A stretch of DNA of 22,586 bases from Desulfobacteraceae bacterium. Its GTDB lineage: Bacteria > Desulfobacterota > Desulfobacteria > Desulfobacterales > Desulfobacteraceae. Position numbers and translations under genes: made by a program. How positions within the stretch are numbered: the first letter of the stretch is position 1; each line of letters starts with the position of its first letter. This document shows positions 1 to 7,854 of this stretch, piece by piece. Location: NCBI GenBank assembly GCA_003354055.1, contig PIVQ01000043.1:1-22586 (forward strand), read 5' to 3'. Below the pieces are notes generated by a model that was given only the letters and a program-made list of their open reading frames with translations, was not told the DNA's origin and ran no database searches.

Positions 1-38
1 AAAGACCATACCATATTATTAACAATAAGGAGACTCTC

Positions 39-620
39 ATGAGCGTATTGGTTGGAAAAAATGCACCGGAATTTACAGCAACAGCAGTTGAAAAAGATCA
101 GATCATTGAAAATTTCACCCTTTCTGAATTTAAGGGGCAATATGTCGTTCTTTTCTTCTATCCTCTGGATTTTACTTTTGTATGCCCGACAGAACTGCAT
201 GCCTTCAGTGATCAACTGGAAGAATTTGAAAAACGGAATGTAAAGGTAGTCGGTGTCAGCGTTGACTCTCATTTTTCCCATCTTGCATGGTTGAATACCC
301 CAAAATCAAAAGGGGGAATTCAGGGTGTGGCCTACCCCATTGTTTCAGATCTGAACAAAACCATTTCCCGGGACTACGATGTGCTGGTGGATGGTGCCGG
401 TATTGCTTACCGCGGACTTTTTCTTCTGGACAAGGATCATGTGGTAAGGCATCAGGTGGTAAACGACCTTCCCCTTGGAAGAAATGTTTCTGAAACCCTG
501 CGCATGGTGGATGCCCTTCAGTTTACTGAAAAACACGGTGAGGTCTGCCCGGCCAACTGGAACCAGGGTGATAAGTCCATGAAGCCCACCCAGAACGGGC
601 TTGAAGATTTCTTTAAATAA
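39..620 (+). CDS. Typical 2-Cys peroxiredoxin (AhpC/Prx1 type)
   Basis: This is a cytoplasmic thiol peroxidase that reduces hydrogen peroxide and organic hydroperoxides. The 193-residue protein has the usual length for a typical 2-Cys peroxiredoxin. The peroxidatic cysteine is Cys49 in FTFVCPTE and the resolving cysteine is Cys170 in GEVCPANW. A GGIQG segment stands near the place of the GGLG loop, and the C-terminus ends in EDFFK. An AAGGAG ribosome binding site at 27-32 supports the start. No AhpF or thioredoxin reductase gene is next to it, so its reductant is not visible. The promoter must lie at or before the window edge. A hairpin terminator follows at 672-710. Whether it should be named ahpC or prx cannot be settled from sequence alone. 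Confidence 0.95.
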   Translation: MSVLVGKNAPEFTATAVEKDQIIENFTLSEFKGQYVVLFFYPLDFTFVCPTELHAFSDQLEEFEKRNVKVVGVSVDSHFSHLAWLNTPKSKGGIQGVAYPIVSDLNKTISRDYDVLVDGAGIAYRGLFLLDKDHVVRHQVVNDLPLGRNVSETLRMVDALQFTEKHGEVCPANWNQGDKSMKPTQNGLEDFFK

Positions 621-671
621 AAAAAATGCCTAATCTTTGCTCTTTATAACTTATAGATTTTAGTAAGACAG

Positions 672-710
672 AAAAAACGGCCGGAACTAGCCATTCCGAC
701 CGCTTTTTTT
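672..710. terminator. Bidirectional intrinsic terminator between peroxiredoxin and USP genes
   Basis: The arms 678-686 and 694-702 form a 9-bp stem around a 7-base loop. An A-run (672-677) lies on one side and a T-run (704-710) on the other. On the plus strand there is one C-A mismatch. On the minus strand the same position is a G-U wobble, so the structure is slightly better for the minus-strand gene. It lies between two convergent genes and probably ends transcription from both. Confidence 0.85.
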
Positions 711-716
711 ATTTAT

Positions 717-1109
717 CTATCTAACAGAAACCACAGGGCAGGATGCTGTAAGGATAACAGCCTGGGCTGTTGAACCGAACAAAAGCTTGCCAACCTTGGA
801 ACGGCTTTTTACGCCCATCAGGATTTCATCCACCTGTTTTTCATTGGCAAAAGCAACAAGATCTTCTCCGGCTTCAAGTCCCCGGATAAGAAGATGTGTC
901 TGGCAGTCGACCCCTTTTTCTGCAAAATACGTTTTGGCCTGTTCCAGGTTCTTTTCCGCATCAACAATTTTTTTCTGATCAGGTTCGCCCGCATCTCTCA
1001 TTGAGGTCACCACCAGTACTACTGCATTAAATGCCTTGGCATGGGTCACAGCAAGATCCAGAAGATCTTTGCCGACATTAATTCCCTTGTAACCAACCAG
1101 AATTTTCAT
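717..1109 (-). CDS. Universal stress protein, UspA family
   Basis: This is a small single-domain cytoplasmic stress protein of 130 residues, slightly short for the family (about 140). The N-terminus MKILVGYKG is the usual first strand. The C-terminal part carries a nucleotide-loop-like segment, MGVKSRSKVGKLLFGST, followed by the final strand CPVVSV. The family's ATP-binding pattern is G-x2-G-x9-G-S/T; here the second glycine position is Ser (GVKS), so ATP binding may be altered. The ribosome binding site GGGAGC precedes the ATG. The gene is monocistronic, divergent from the phosphatase gene at 1436 and convergent with the peroxiredoxin gene. The family role is stress survival; the specific signal is unknown. 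Confidence 0.9.
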   Translation of the reverse strand: MKILVGYKGINVGKDLLDLAVTHAKAFNAVVLVVTSMRDAGEPDQKKIVDAEKNLEQAKTYFAEKGVDCQTHLLIRGLEAGEDLVAFANEKQVDEILMGVKSRSKVGKLLFGSTAQAVILTASCPVVSVR

Positions 1110-1435
1110 AGCTGCTCCCTTATTTATAATATTTTAAATGGTTCGACCTATATGGTAAAGTAGGCCCGGATGGCTGCACAATAAAAGATTTGGCCGGTAT
1201 GCACAAGAGAAAAATCAAAGACCACCCGGCCTGATTCTTCAAAATTGCCTCAACCCACTGCCATACCCTGATGAGACACTAAAACACGGATTGAGAGCAG
1301 TGGAAGGCCGGTTCTCGAAAATCTCGGGAGAAAATATTGGTTTTTTTCGTAAAGTATTGTAAACTGCAAACATGACATGAGTTCTGTCTGACACACCTAA
1401 ACCATTCAGGTTAAATACGCGATAAAAGGAAACTG
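1110..1435. other. Divergent intergenic region between USP and phosphatase genes
   Basis: This is 326 bases without a supported gene. It must hold the promoters of both divergent genes. Apart from the candidate USP promoter and the AAAAGGA ribosome binding site at 1424-1430, I see no strong palindrome, RNA gene or repeat. An A/T-rich stretch around 1338-1372 is where a plus-strand promoter could lie, but no convincing -35/-10 pair was found. Confidence 0.6.
1131..1159 (-). promoter_or_regulatory. Candidate sigma-70-type promoter of the USP gene
   Basis: Read on the minus strand, TTTACC (1159-1154) and TAAAAT (1136-1131) are separated by 17 bases. Transcription would start about 15 bases before the USP start codon. 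The matches to the consensus are partial (4/6 and 5/6), so this is only a candidate. Confidence 0.35.
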
Positions 1436-2662
1436 ATGAAAGCTGAGAGTCAAAAAGCTACCATTGTACGCCTCCTAATGCAGTCCAGGTATTTAAAGCA
1501 TATTGAAGCGGGAAAAATTCAGCAGTTGGCCAGGATCGCTACCTTGCAGCGTCTTACAAAAGGAGAAACATTACTCCGGCAGGATGAAACCAACCGCAAT
1601 GTTTATATCATTGTAACCGGGTCTGTGTCCGTATTCATTGACAAGGAGTTTATTTATAATCTCTGCAGGACCGGAGACATTTTAGGAGAGATGAGTGTCA
1701 TTACCGGAGGGCCTTCAAATGCCACCATTTCAGCGGACAGGGATGTGGATCTTATTGAAATTCCATCCAAAACCTTAAAGCAGATTCACGGAAACAAGGC
1801 TCATAATCTTCACTCGGCGCTTTACCAATGGTTTTCAAATATACTTACGGATAAATTGTATAAAACATCCCAGAAGGCCAAACAATTTGAACGGATCAGC
1901 CGTAACCTTCAGCTCGACCTTGCTGAGGCAAAATCCACCCAGGAAAAGATTTTTTCATCCCATACCCATCCCATTGAAAACTTTCCTTTGACCTTGAAGT
2001 GCGAATTTTCCAATATCCTCGGCGGTGACCTGTATGCTGTTTATCCGGTTGATGAGGAAAATTACGGTATTCTTATCGGTGATGTATCAGGCCACGGGAC
2101 CGGTGCCTGTTTGATTTCAATGATGATCTTGAATCTTTTCACAGCTTTTTCCACAGGGCACCAATCATCCAGATCTGTCGTTGCGGAAATCAACCGCCTG
2201 TCTCTTCAGTTCATGCACCAGGGAAAATTTGTCACCCTGTTTTACGGTATTTATAATCCTGAAACCCGAAAGCTTTCCTATACCAATGCAGGCCACCACC
2301 CTGCCCTTGTCCTTCGCAGAGATAAAATTTTAATGCTGCCCGCCACCAACGGGATCCCCGTCGGGGTTCTGGACAGCAGGCAGGCTCTGTATGAGGAGGC
2401 GTCTTTTTTCATGGAAGCAGGAGACCGGCTCATCCTTTTCACGGATGCTGTTTTTGAAGAGCGACCTGAAAATAACGGTGTTTTTAAAGGACTCGCAGGT
2501 CTGGCCGACTATCTGAATACCGCCTGGTCCAAATCCTCTCCAAACCTAGTTGAGGAGATTTATCAGCTAAGAATGAAAGCGTCTCAAGGTATTTTACCAG
2601 ATGACTTTACACTGATGATTTTTGACCAAGTAGAAGAACTGGCTTCAACTACCTCTAATTAA
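1436..2662 (+). CDS. Cyclic-nucleotide-binding-fold / SpoIIE-type (PP2C) serine phosphatase
   Basis: This is a predicted cytoplasmic protein phosphatase of 408 residues with a fused sensor. The N-terminal part (about residues 18-135) is a cNMP-binding (CAP-like) beta-roll with a GDILGEMSVITGGPSNATI cassette. The arginine that usually grips the cyclic phosphate is replaced in PSNATI, so cAMP or cGMP binding is doubtful. A linker helix follows, then a SpoIIE/RsbU-like PP2C domain (about 190-400). That domain has the metal-binding motifs GGDLY, IGDVSGHGTG and NAGHHPAL, and FTDA where FTDG or YTDG is usual. Such enzymes usually dephosphorylate anti-anti-sigma factors, but no partner is encoded next to it. 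The AAAAGGA site five bases upstream supports the ATG. The gene stands alone and converges with the biosynthetic operon. Confidence 0.9.
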   Translation: MKAESQKATIVRLLMQSRYLKHIEAGKIQQLARIATLQRLTKGETLLRQDETNRNVYIIVTGSVSVFIDKEFIYNLCRTGDILGEMSVITGGPSNATISADRDVDLIEIPSKTLKQIHGNKAHNLHSALYQWFSNILTDKLYKTSQKAKQFERISRNLQLDLAEAKSTQEKIFSSHTHPIENFPLTLKCEFSNILGGDLYAVYPVDEENYGILIGDVSGHGTGACLISMMILNLFTAFSTGHQSSRSVVAEINRLSLQFMHQGKFVTLFYGIYNPETRKLSYTNAGHHPALVLRRDKILMLPATNGIPVGVLDSRQALYEEASFFMEAGDRLILFTDAVFEERPENNGVFKGLAGLADYLNTAWSKSSPNLVEEIYQLRMKASQGILPDDFTLMIFDQVEELASTTSN

Positions 2663-2717
2663 AAGACCATCTGTAGAAATGGTAAACACCTGAACAATTG
2701 AGGTGGTCTATATGTTC

Positions 2718-2744
2718 AGGCCATTGCAGATAATGCAACGGCCT
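2718..2744. terminator. Candidate hairpin between the convergent phosphatase and FAAL genes
   Basis: AGGCC-A-TTGC (2718-2727) pairs with GCAA-C-GGCCT (2735-2744) around a 7-base loop, with one mismatch. Two other inverted arms overlap it (CCTGAAC/GTTCAGG, and AGACCATCT/AGGTGGTCT with one wobble). There is no clear T-run on either side, so termination is inferred mainly from its position between convergent genes. Confidence 0.4.
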
Positions 2745-2771
2745 GGCTGTAAATTTCAACTTTTGATAAAA

Positions 2772-4508
2772 TCAAAGATTCTGCAAAACCCCTTCAGAGT
2801 AATCCAACCGATTCTGTTGTCTCCGGATTTTACCGCTGCTGGTTTTGGCAATCGTTCTCTGTTTGAGAAGAACCACATCATCGAGAGTAATCCCGTGGTC
2901 CCTGGAAACAGCTTTACGGATGTGATTACAAATTTGAGTTCTGTCGCTGTCATAAAAAGCCTGTCTGATTTCCACAACAGCAATAACCTGCGGCTCTTTA
3001 TCATGGGCAATGGAAAAAACGGCGCAACACCCATCCCTGCAGGCAGGATGGCTCTTATCTATGGTAAATTCAATATCATTTGGATATTGATTCTTTCCCC
3101 TTAGGATAATAACATCTTTCATTCTGCCTGTGACAAAAAGTTCTCCGTTGGATAAAAAACCCAGATCCCCGGTTTTCAGAAAAGGACCGTGCCCCGAACA
3201 GGAAAGGTAGCCGTTAAACTCGTCATTTTTAACACCGGGTACCCCGTGGTATCCTTTGGCAACACTTGGACTTTTAAACCAAATTTCACCGATTTCATCT
3301 TCTTTAAGACGTTTTGAAGAGACCGGGTCAACGATTGCCAGAACATTATCTCCTATTGATTTTCCGCACCCGATCACAGAAGAGGCATCATCAGGAACCG
3401 GTGGTAAGGCCGTGGACACCCCACCACTCTTCCGGCTTATTCTAACCTTTTTTACCACAGGGCGTATCTCTCTTTTTCCTCCGGAAACAATAAGCGTTGC
3501 TTCGGCGAGACCGTATGCCGGATAAAATGCTTCCTCCCTGAAGCCGCATTGCTCAAATTTTTTTGAAAATCCGGAAATGGTGTCGTGCCGGACAGGTTCA
3601 GCAGCATTAAAGGCCACGCTCCAGGCAGTCAGATCCAGGGATTTTATTTGGGCATCTGAAACTTTTCTTGTACACAAATCATACGCGAAATTCGGTGCCA
3701 GGGACATGGTTGCGGAAGTTTTGGAAATGGTCTCAAGCCAGCAGAAAGGATTCCGGATAAAATCAAACGGGCTGAACAATATGTCTGAAATGCCGTAATA
3801 CATGGGAAACATAATACCCAGTATTAACCCCATATCATGGTAGTGGGGAATCCAAATCACCATTTTATCCTTGTCAGAGACACTCAAGTAGCTCCCTAAG
3901 GAAACCAGGTTATGAACAAGGTTCCCATGGGTAACTTCCACCCCTTTGGGGGCTGATGTCGAGCCGGAGGTATATTGGATCAGGGCGGTATCATCCTTTG
4001 ATACCGACAGGGGAATGTCTCCGGCAGTCCGGGCTGACACCAGGGTATCTGTTTTGATCCATTGTATATGACGAAGTTGGGTAAACTCGTCTTTAAGATT
4101 TTTAAACCGGTTATAAGTATTGGAATCGATTAAAATATGCCCGGGGTTTGAATCTTCTATAATGGCAAGAAGCCGTTTGATTTCAGAGCCTGTGTCCGGC
4201 AGATATATTGGAATGGCAGTGACTCCGGCCAGGCAACAGCCGTAAAAAGAAACGATGAAGTCCATGCCGGCCGGATACATCAGAATTGCTTTTTTTCGGC
4301 GCAGTCCTAATTTTTCAAACCACAGGGCAAGACTCGTCGCCTGCTTAGCTGCCTGGCCAAAGGAGAGTATCAATTCCGAGGCCTGGTTCTTTCTATTGAA
4401 CCGGACAAACGAATAGGCATCCTTTTCAGGCTGACAGGATGCGTAATGCATCAGGGCATGCCCGATAGTTTGAAATTGCGTTTTTTGCTGATGAATTGCA
4501 GGTCTCAT
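2772..4508 (-). CDS. Fatty acyl-AMP ligase (FAAL)
   Basis: This enzyme should activate a free fatty acid as acyl-AMP and pass it to a carrier protein. The 578-residue protein fits the family. It has the adenylate P-loop TSGSTSAPKG (180-189), the FAAL hallmark WIPHYHDMGL (219-228) and the APNFAYDLC segment. The hinge region MKDVIILRGKNQYPNDIE is also FAAL-like, and the catalytic lysine is Lys560 in the SSGK motif. The segment order matches FAALs rather than acyl-CoA ligases. Its ATG overlaps the stop of the upstream carrier gene (ATGA, 4505-4508), so the two are translationally coupled and that carrier is the likely acceptor. An AGGGGG ribosome binding site supports the start. It is the last gene of the operon. 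The acyl chain length cannot be read from sequence. Confidence 0.92.
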   Translation of the reverse strand: MRPAIHQQKTQFQTIGHALMHYASCQPEKDAYSFVRFNRKNQASELILSFGQAAKQATSLALWFEKLGLRRKKAILMYPAGMDFIVSFYGCCLAGVTAIPIYLPDTGSEIKRLLAIIEDSNPGHILIDSNTYNRFKNLKDEFTQLRHIQWIKTDTLVSARTAGDIPLSVSKDDTALIQYTSGSTSAPKGVEVTHGNLVHNLVSLGSYLSVSDKDKMVIWIPHYHDMGLILGIMFPMYYGISDILFSPFDFIRNPFCWLETISKTSATMSLAPNFAYDLCTRKVSDAQIKSLDLTAWSVAFNAAEPVRHDTISGFSKKFEQCGFREEAFYPAYGLAEATLIVSGGKREIRPVVKKVRISRKSGGVSTALPPVPDDASSVIGCGKSIGDNVLAIVDPVSSKRLKEDEIGEIWFKSPSVAKGYHGVPGVKNDEFNGYLSCSGHGPFLKTGDLGFLSNGELFVTGRMKDVIILRGKNQYPNDIEFTIDKSHPACRDGCCAVFSIAHDKEPQVIAVVEIRQAFYDSDRTQICNHIRKAVSRDHGITLDDVVLLKQRTIAKTSSGKIRRQQNRLDYSEGVLQNL

Positions 4509-4807
4509 TTCAGGTTCCCCCTGTCCATGTATCCCGGGTTAGGGTCCATTTCCTGCACATTGTGATTCAATTTGCTATTTATCACCTCCACAACGGCGTT
4601 GACGGAATTTAAGGACATTATCTCATTGTTGTCGATATCAACATCGAACTCTGATTCCAGTGCAATGGCAAGATCAACATAAATAAGGGAGTCCATATCA
4701 AATGTATCCTCATCAGTACCGATAAACGCATGATCTGAAAATGAAAGGGTCAACAGCGCTCTGATGCGTTTTTTTGTGGTATCATATTCTTTTGTTTCAA
4801 TGCTCAT
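4505..4807 (-). CDS. Acyl carrier protein, probable FAAL partner
   Basis: This is a 100-residue carrier protein with the phosphopantetheine attachment serine at Ser40 in FDMDSLIYVDL, followed by the usual acidic helix (ALESEF). The DSL motif and acidic character are typical of fatty-acid or polyketide ACPs. It has a C-terminal extension of about 15 residues beyond the four-helix fold. Its stop overlaps the FAAL start by four bases, which suggests that FAAL loads it. AGGAAA upstream acts as the ribosome binding site, and 64 bases separate it from the ketosynthase gene. No phosphopantetheinyl transferase is in the window, so activation must come from elsewhere in the genome. Confidence 0.93.
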   Translation of the reverse strand: MSIETKEYDTTKKRIRALLTLSFSDHAFIGTDEDTFDMDSLIYVDLAIALESEFDVDIDNNEIMSLNSVNAVVEVINSKLNHNVQEMDPNPGYMDRGNLK

Positions 4808-4871
4808 GGGTCTTTCCTAAAAATTATATCCATACCTGTGGCTGATTCTCTTTGGGGGCATCAGCCGTCAT

Positions 4872-5936
4872 TTACCAAATAATATGGGCCACGGAATATG
4901 AGAATCCGCCGCCGCCGCTGATCAGCAATACCGAATCTCCCTTTTTCAGACAATTGTCCTGAGCCGCACGGTCCATGAGAACCGGTATGTTTGCAGATGC
5001 AAGGTTTCCGAGATCGTTATATGTATTAACAGGTGATTTTTCCTGTTCAACACCGAGTTGCTTTAGAACCGAATAGGTCACGTTATCCCCCAGTTGATGG
5101 AGGAGCAATACATCCTGGGTACGTACATCCATGTCCCATTTATCCATGGTTTCCTCAACAAACTCGACAATTCCCCTTCTCCACTCGGAAGATATGTTTC
5201 GTGCATCTGTCCAGAACCCAAGAAGCCTGTTTTTTTGATACCGTGTATCCGGAAGTCTTGAATTGGCAACCGTAACAATAGAAGCATCCCAGTTTATGGT
5301 CTCATTTTTTTCCCGGATTTTTTTTAACACACTGCCATTGCCTTCCCGGCTGAGAATGACACTGCCTGCCCCGGTTCCGAGCAACAGATTACTGAACCGG
5401 TTATCCGCTTGGTCCATGGTATCAAGGGCCAGGTTCTTCTGGAAAACATGGGGCATCTCAAAGGGAGCTTCACAGGCAACGATAAGGACGTTTTTGCACC
5501 TGCCCGATTCCAGGAACAAACTTGCAATACTCAGACTTTTCATAAAACTGTTGCATGTATCGTTTACATCAAAATAAATGCCCCGTACAAGATCTAGCTC
5601 ATGGGCGATCAGTGCTGCCAGGGTCGGCTCCCGCACAGGATTGGTTATCCCTGTACCAATGATGCAGTCTATCTCACTCGCATATATGCCGGCCTTTTCT
5701 ATGGCTGTCTTTGCTGCACTCAGTGCCAGGTCCACATAGCTATCTTTAGCCGTGCATGCAGAACGGGTCCGGTTGCCCAGGAATTCAAGCTTTTTTGAAA
5801 ATGAGTATTGGATGAATGCCAGTTCTTCGGTATTAAACCCAAGTTGATTGTTTTGAATAAACATTTGAATCACATCGTCATTTGTTATGCGCTTGTCCGG
5901 CACACAACTGCTGACGGATCTCAGGATAATGTCCAA
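4872..5936 (-). CDS. Beta-ketoacyl-ACP synthase III family protein (FabH-like)
   Basis: This is a thiolase-fold condensing enzyme of 354 residues with the full KAS III triad: Cys128 (in FDVNDTCNSF), His280 (LLLHQLGDN) and Asn311 (LGNLASANIP). The environment of the cysteine differs from housekeeping FabH (usually AACAGF), as in KAS III homologues recruited to secondary metabolism. It could join an acyl group with an extender, form a C-C or ester bond, or release a carrier-bound chain. The start is TTG at 5936, chosen because an AAAGGAGGA ribosome binding site lies five bases upstream and the conserved N-terminus begins there. A 13-bp inverted repeat lies just upstream in the leader. The two carrier genes flank it, so it may join the two carrier-bound intermediates. 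Confidence 0.9.
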   Translation of the reverse strand: MDIILRSVSSCVPDKRITNDDVIQMFIQNNQLGFNTEELAFIQYSFSKKLEFLGNRTRSACTAKDSYVDLALSAAKTAIEKAGIYASEIDCIIGTGITNPVREPTLAALIAHELDLVRGIYFDVNDTCNSFMKSLSIASLFLESGRCKNVLIVACEAPFEMPHVFQKNLALDTMDQADNRFSNLLLGTGAGSVILSREGNGSVLKKIREKNETINWDASIVTVANSRLPDTRYQKNRLLGFWTDARNISSEWRRGIVEFVEETMDKWDMDVRTQDVLLLHQLGDNVTYSVLKQLGVEQEKSPVNTYNDLGNLASANIPVLMDRAAQDNCLKKGDSVLLISGGGGFSYSVAHIIW

Positions 5937-5956
5937 ACTATCCTCCTTTCGTATAA

Positions 5957-6034
5957 GGTCATCTCTAATTATTGCCTTTTGTCAGATTGCAGAGCCTTGA
6001 ACTAAATCCGGAATTCCAACTATTAGAGATGACC
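5957..6034. repeat. Perfect 13-bp inverted repeat with a 52-base interior
   Basis: GGTCATCTCTAAT (5957-5969) is the exact reverse complement of 6022-6034. It lies in the 151-base gap between the carrier gene and the ketosynthase gene, and its operon-downstream arm ends about 10 bases before the ketosynthase ribosome binding site. In the mRNA it could form a long hairpin that affects translation or stability, or it could be a pair of protein-binding sites or a tiny inverted-repeat element. No coding sequence is evident inside. Confidence 0.75.
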
Positions 6035-6087
6035 ATTAAGGTGTATAAATGTCCGATCTTTTAATTTCCCTTATCATTCAGAGGTCT

Positions 6088-6348
6088 TCAGGCAACAGAG
6101 GCCAAGTCCTTTTCCAGTTTTTTCTCGATGAATGCAGCTATAGTTTGGACCTTTGAAAAATTATCCTCTGTCAATTCCTCCGGGGAAATGATGATCGAAT
6201 ATTTATTTTCAATATATGACATCAGTTCAAGCATGGTTAAAGACGATACAATGCCTGATTCATATACTTCCGTATCCTTGGAAAGTTCTTCTTTTCGGAT
6301 TTTGCTCTTTGTGCTTATAAATTGAATCAAATCGTTGGTAATACGCAT
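6088..6348 (-). CDS. Carrier protein, probable peptidyl carrier for proline
   Basis: This is an 86-residue phosphopantetheine carrier protein. The attachment serine is Ser36 in ESGIVSSLTMLEL; the residue before it is Ser rather than the usual Asp. Its size matches the free-standing peptidyl carrier proteins that work with proline adenylation and oxidation enzymes, and it directly follows such genes in this operon. The likely role is to hold prolyl and then pyrrolyl or pyrrolinyl thioesters; this rests on context, not on a carrier-specific motif. AGGAG eight bases upstream supports the ATG. It is separated by 72 bases from the radical SAM gene. Confidence 0.88.
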   Translation of the reverse strand: MRITNDLIQFISTKSKIRKEELSKDTEVYESGIVSSLTMLELMSYIENKYSIIISPEELTEDNFSKVQTIAAFIEKKLEKDLASVA

Positions 6349-6420
6349 ATGGAGTTCTCCTGTGTTGAACCTTTTTTAATTATTGGGTTTCAGTGAATTG
6401 GAAACAGCGCCCGGACTGGC

Positions 6421-7854
6421 TCAGGACGCAGATCTGTCCGCACCATAGTAGCTGTCAAAGGCATAGGCGATATGACGGATAAATTTTTCTCCGGTTTTAT
6501 TAATTTTGATTTCTCCTGAATCTAAAAATTCAACTAGCCCGTCCCGCTTGTAGTCGGTCAATGTCTCCATCTCTGCCTTAAAATAGTCGTCAAATTGAAT
6601 CTTGTATTTCTGGCTGATCTCCTCCTTGTTTATTTTAAAATCACACATGATATGCTGCTGGATGATCTCGTTTCGAATGAGATCATCCAATGTCATTTCG
6701 TGGCTCATATTTTCAATCAAGGGTAGCCTTCCTGCATTCACATCTTCCTGATACGCCTTAAGGGAAGTCTGGTTATGGAAAAAATTGCCGCCGAAGGATG
6801 AGATAGCAGAATTTCCAAACCCGATGAACTGCTTTCTGTCCTCCGCGGAATACCCCATGAAATCACGGATAATACCGGAGGATACGGCGGATTGGTAAAG
6901 GGGATGGGTTTCCTTGACAAAGTGATCATATCCGACCTTGCGGTATCCGGCCGCCTCAAAACGTTTTTCGGCATTCTCAGCCATCAGAACCCTTAGAAAG
7001 GAATTGGGAATACTTGCGGCCGGTATTGCTTTTTGCATGGGAAAAAGCATGGGATGGTGGACATAGGTAAACATGGCCACCCGGTCAGGGTCCATGGCAA
7101 TAATATCGGTAACAGTGCTTTCAAGTTCGTTGATACCCTGGAACGGAAGACCGTAGCATAGATCCACATTCACCTTGAAGCCAGTTTCCTTTGCATCCTC
7201 TATCAATTTTCTGACAACGCGTTTTTCATGATTTCGGTTGATGGCTTTTTGTACCCTTTTATCAAAATCCTGAACACCATAGCTGATCTCATCAAAGCCA
7301 AGGGATTTTAGAAGTCGCAGTTTTTCCTTTGTTATGATCTCATCATCCGGATATCCTTCAATTGAGAGTGTGGTATTGTCACCTGAATCAAAACTGACAT
7401 GGGCCAACAGCGTGTTGAAAATCGTGTCGATCTGCCGACAGGTCAGATAGGTTGGTGTGCCGCCTCCCCAGTGCATCTGTCTTACGCCCTTAAAGTGGTC
7501 ACGGCCGAGCAGGCTGATCTTTGTTTCAATTTCTTTTCCAAGAAGGGCCAGATAGGCATCGTTGTCGGAAGGATCTTGACTGACGTGCTTATAGCACATG
7601 CAGTAAAAACACCCTTTCCGGCAATAGGGAAAATGAAAGTACAGAAACGGGAGGGCTTCTTGGTCGAATTTCTCCGTAAACGCTGCCGAGCCGGTATTGC
7701 TTTTCCAAAACGAAGATGTGGGATAGCTTAAATAAAGAGGTATATTGTTCTCATCATACTTTCTTGACAGCCTCTCAAGGTTCAAAATTTCTGCATTTTT
7801 TGTTTTAGACTGCGCATAATGCGATATTTTGCCGGTCAATTTTTCCATTGGCAT
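6421..7854 (-). CDS. HemN-like radical SAM enzyme
   Basis: This is a 477-residue radical S-adenosylmethionine enzyme. The iron-sulfur motif is C-x3-C-x2-C-x-C (Cys78, 82, 85, 87), the HemN spacing, and the SAM motif GGGTP is at 130-134. The N-terminal LSYPTSSFW, the central ISYGVQDFDKRVQ and NRNH, the GFGNSAISSFGG segment and the C-terminal IRHIAYAFDSY all match the HemN architecture, so it is a full-length homologue. HemN oxidatively decarboxylates propionates of coproporphyrinogen III. The location in a biosynthetic operon suggests a changed role, perhaps methylation, cyclopropanation, decarboxylation or oxidative coupling on the product. The start overlaps the adenylation gene by 50 bases, with GAGGAG 10 bases before the ATG. 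A second ATG two codons later is possible. Heme synthesis is the alternative. Confidence 0.88.
   Translation of the reverse strand: MPMEKLTGKISHYAQSKTKNAEILNLERLSRKYDENNIPLYLSYPTSSFWKSNTGSAAFTEKFDQEALPFLYFHFPYCRKGCFYCMCYKHVSQDPSDNDAYLALLGKEIETKISLLGRDHFKGVRQMHWGGGTPTYLTCRQIDTIFNTLLAHVSFDSGDNTTLSIEGYPDDEIITKEKLRLLKSLGFDEISYGVQDFDKRVQKAINRNHEKRVVRKLIEDAKETGFKVNVDLCYGLPFQGINELESTVTDIIAMDPDRVAMFTYVHHPMLFPMQKAIPAASIPNSFLRVLMAENAEKRFEAAGYRKVGYDHFVKETHPLYQSAVSSGIIRDFMGYSAEDRKQFIGFGNSAISSFGGNFFHNQTSLKAYQEDVNAGRLPLIENMSHEMTLDDLIRNEIIQQHIMCDFKINKEEISQKYKIQFDDYFKAEMETLTDYKRDGLVEFLDSGEIKINKTGEKFIRHIAYAFDSYYGADRSAS

Noticed and set aside
2703..3104. Plus-strand ORF of 133 codons opposite the FAAL gene
   Set aside because: It lies antisense over the conserved C-terminal part of FAAL, has no recognisable domain and looks like a frame shadow.
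7399..7731. Plus-strand ORF of 110 codons opposite the radical SAM gene
   Set aside because: It overlaps the conserved cysteine-motif region of the HemN-like gene in antisense and has no family features.
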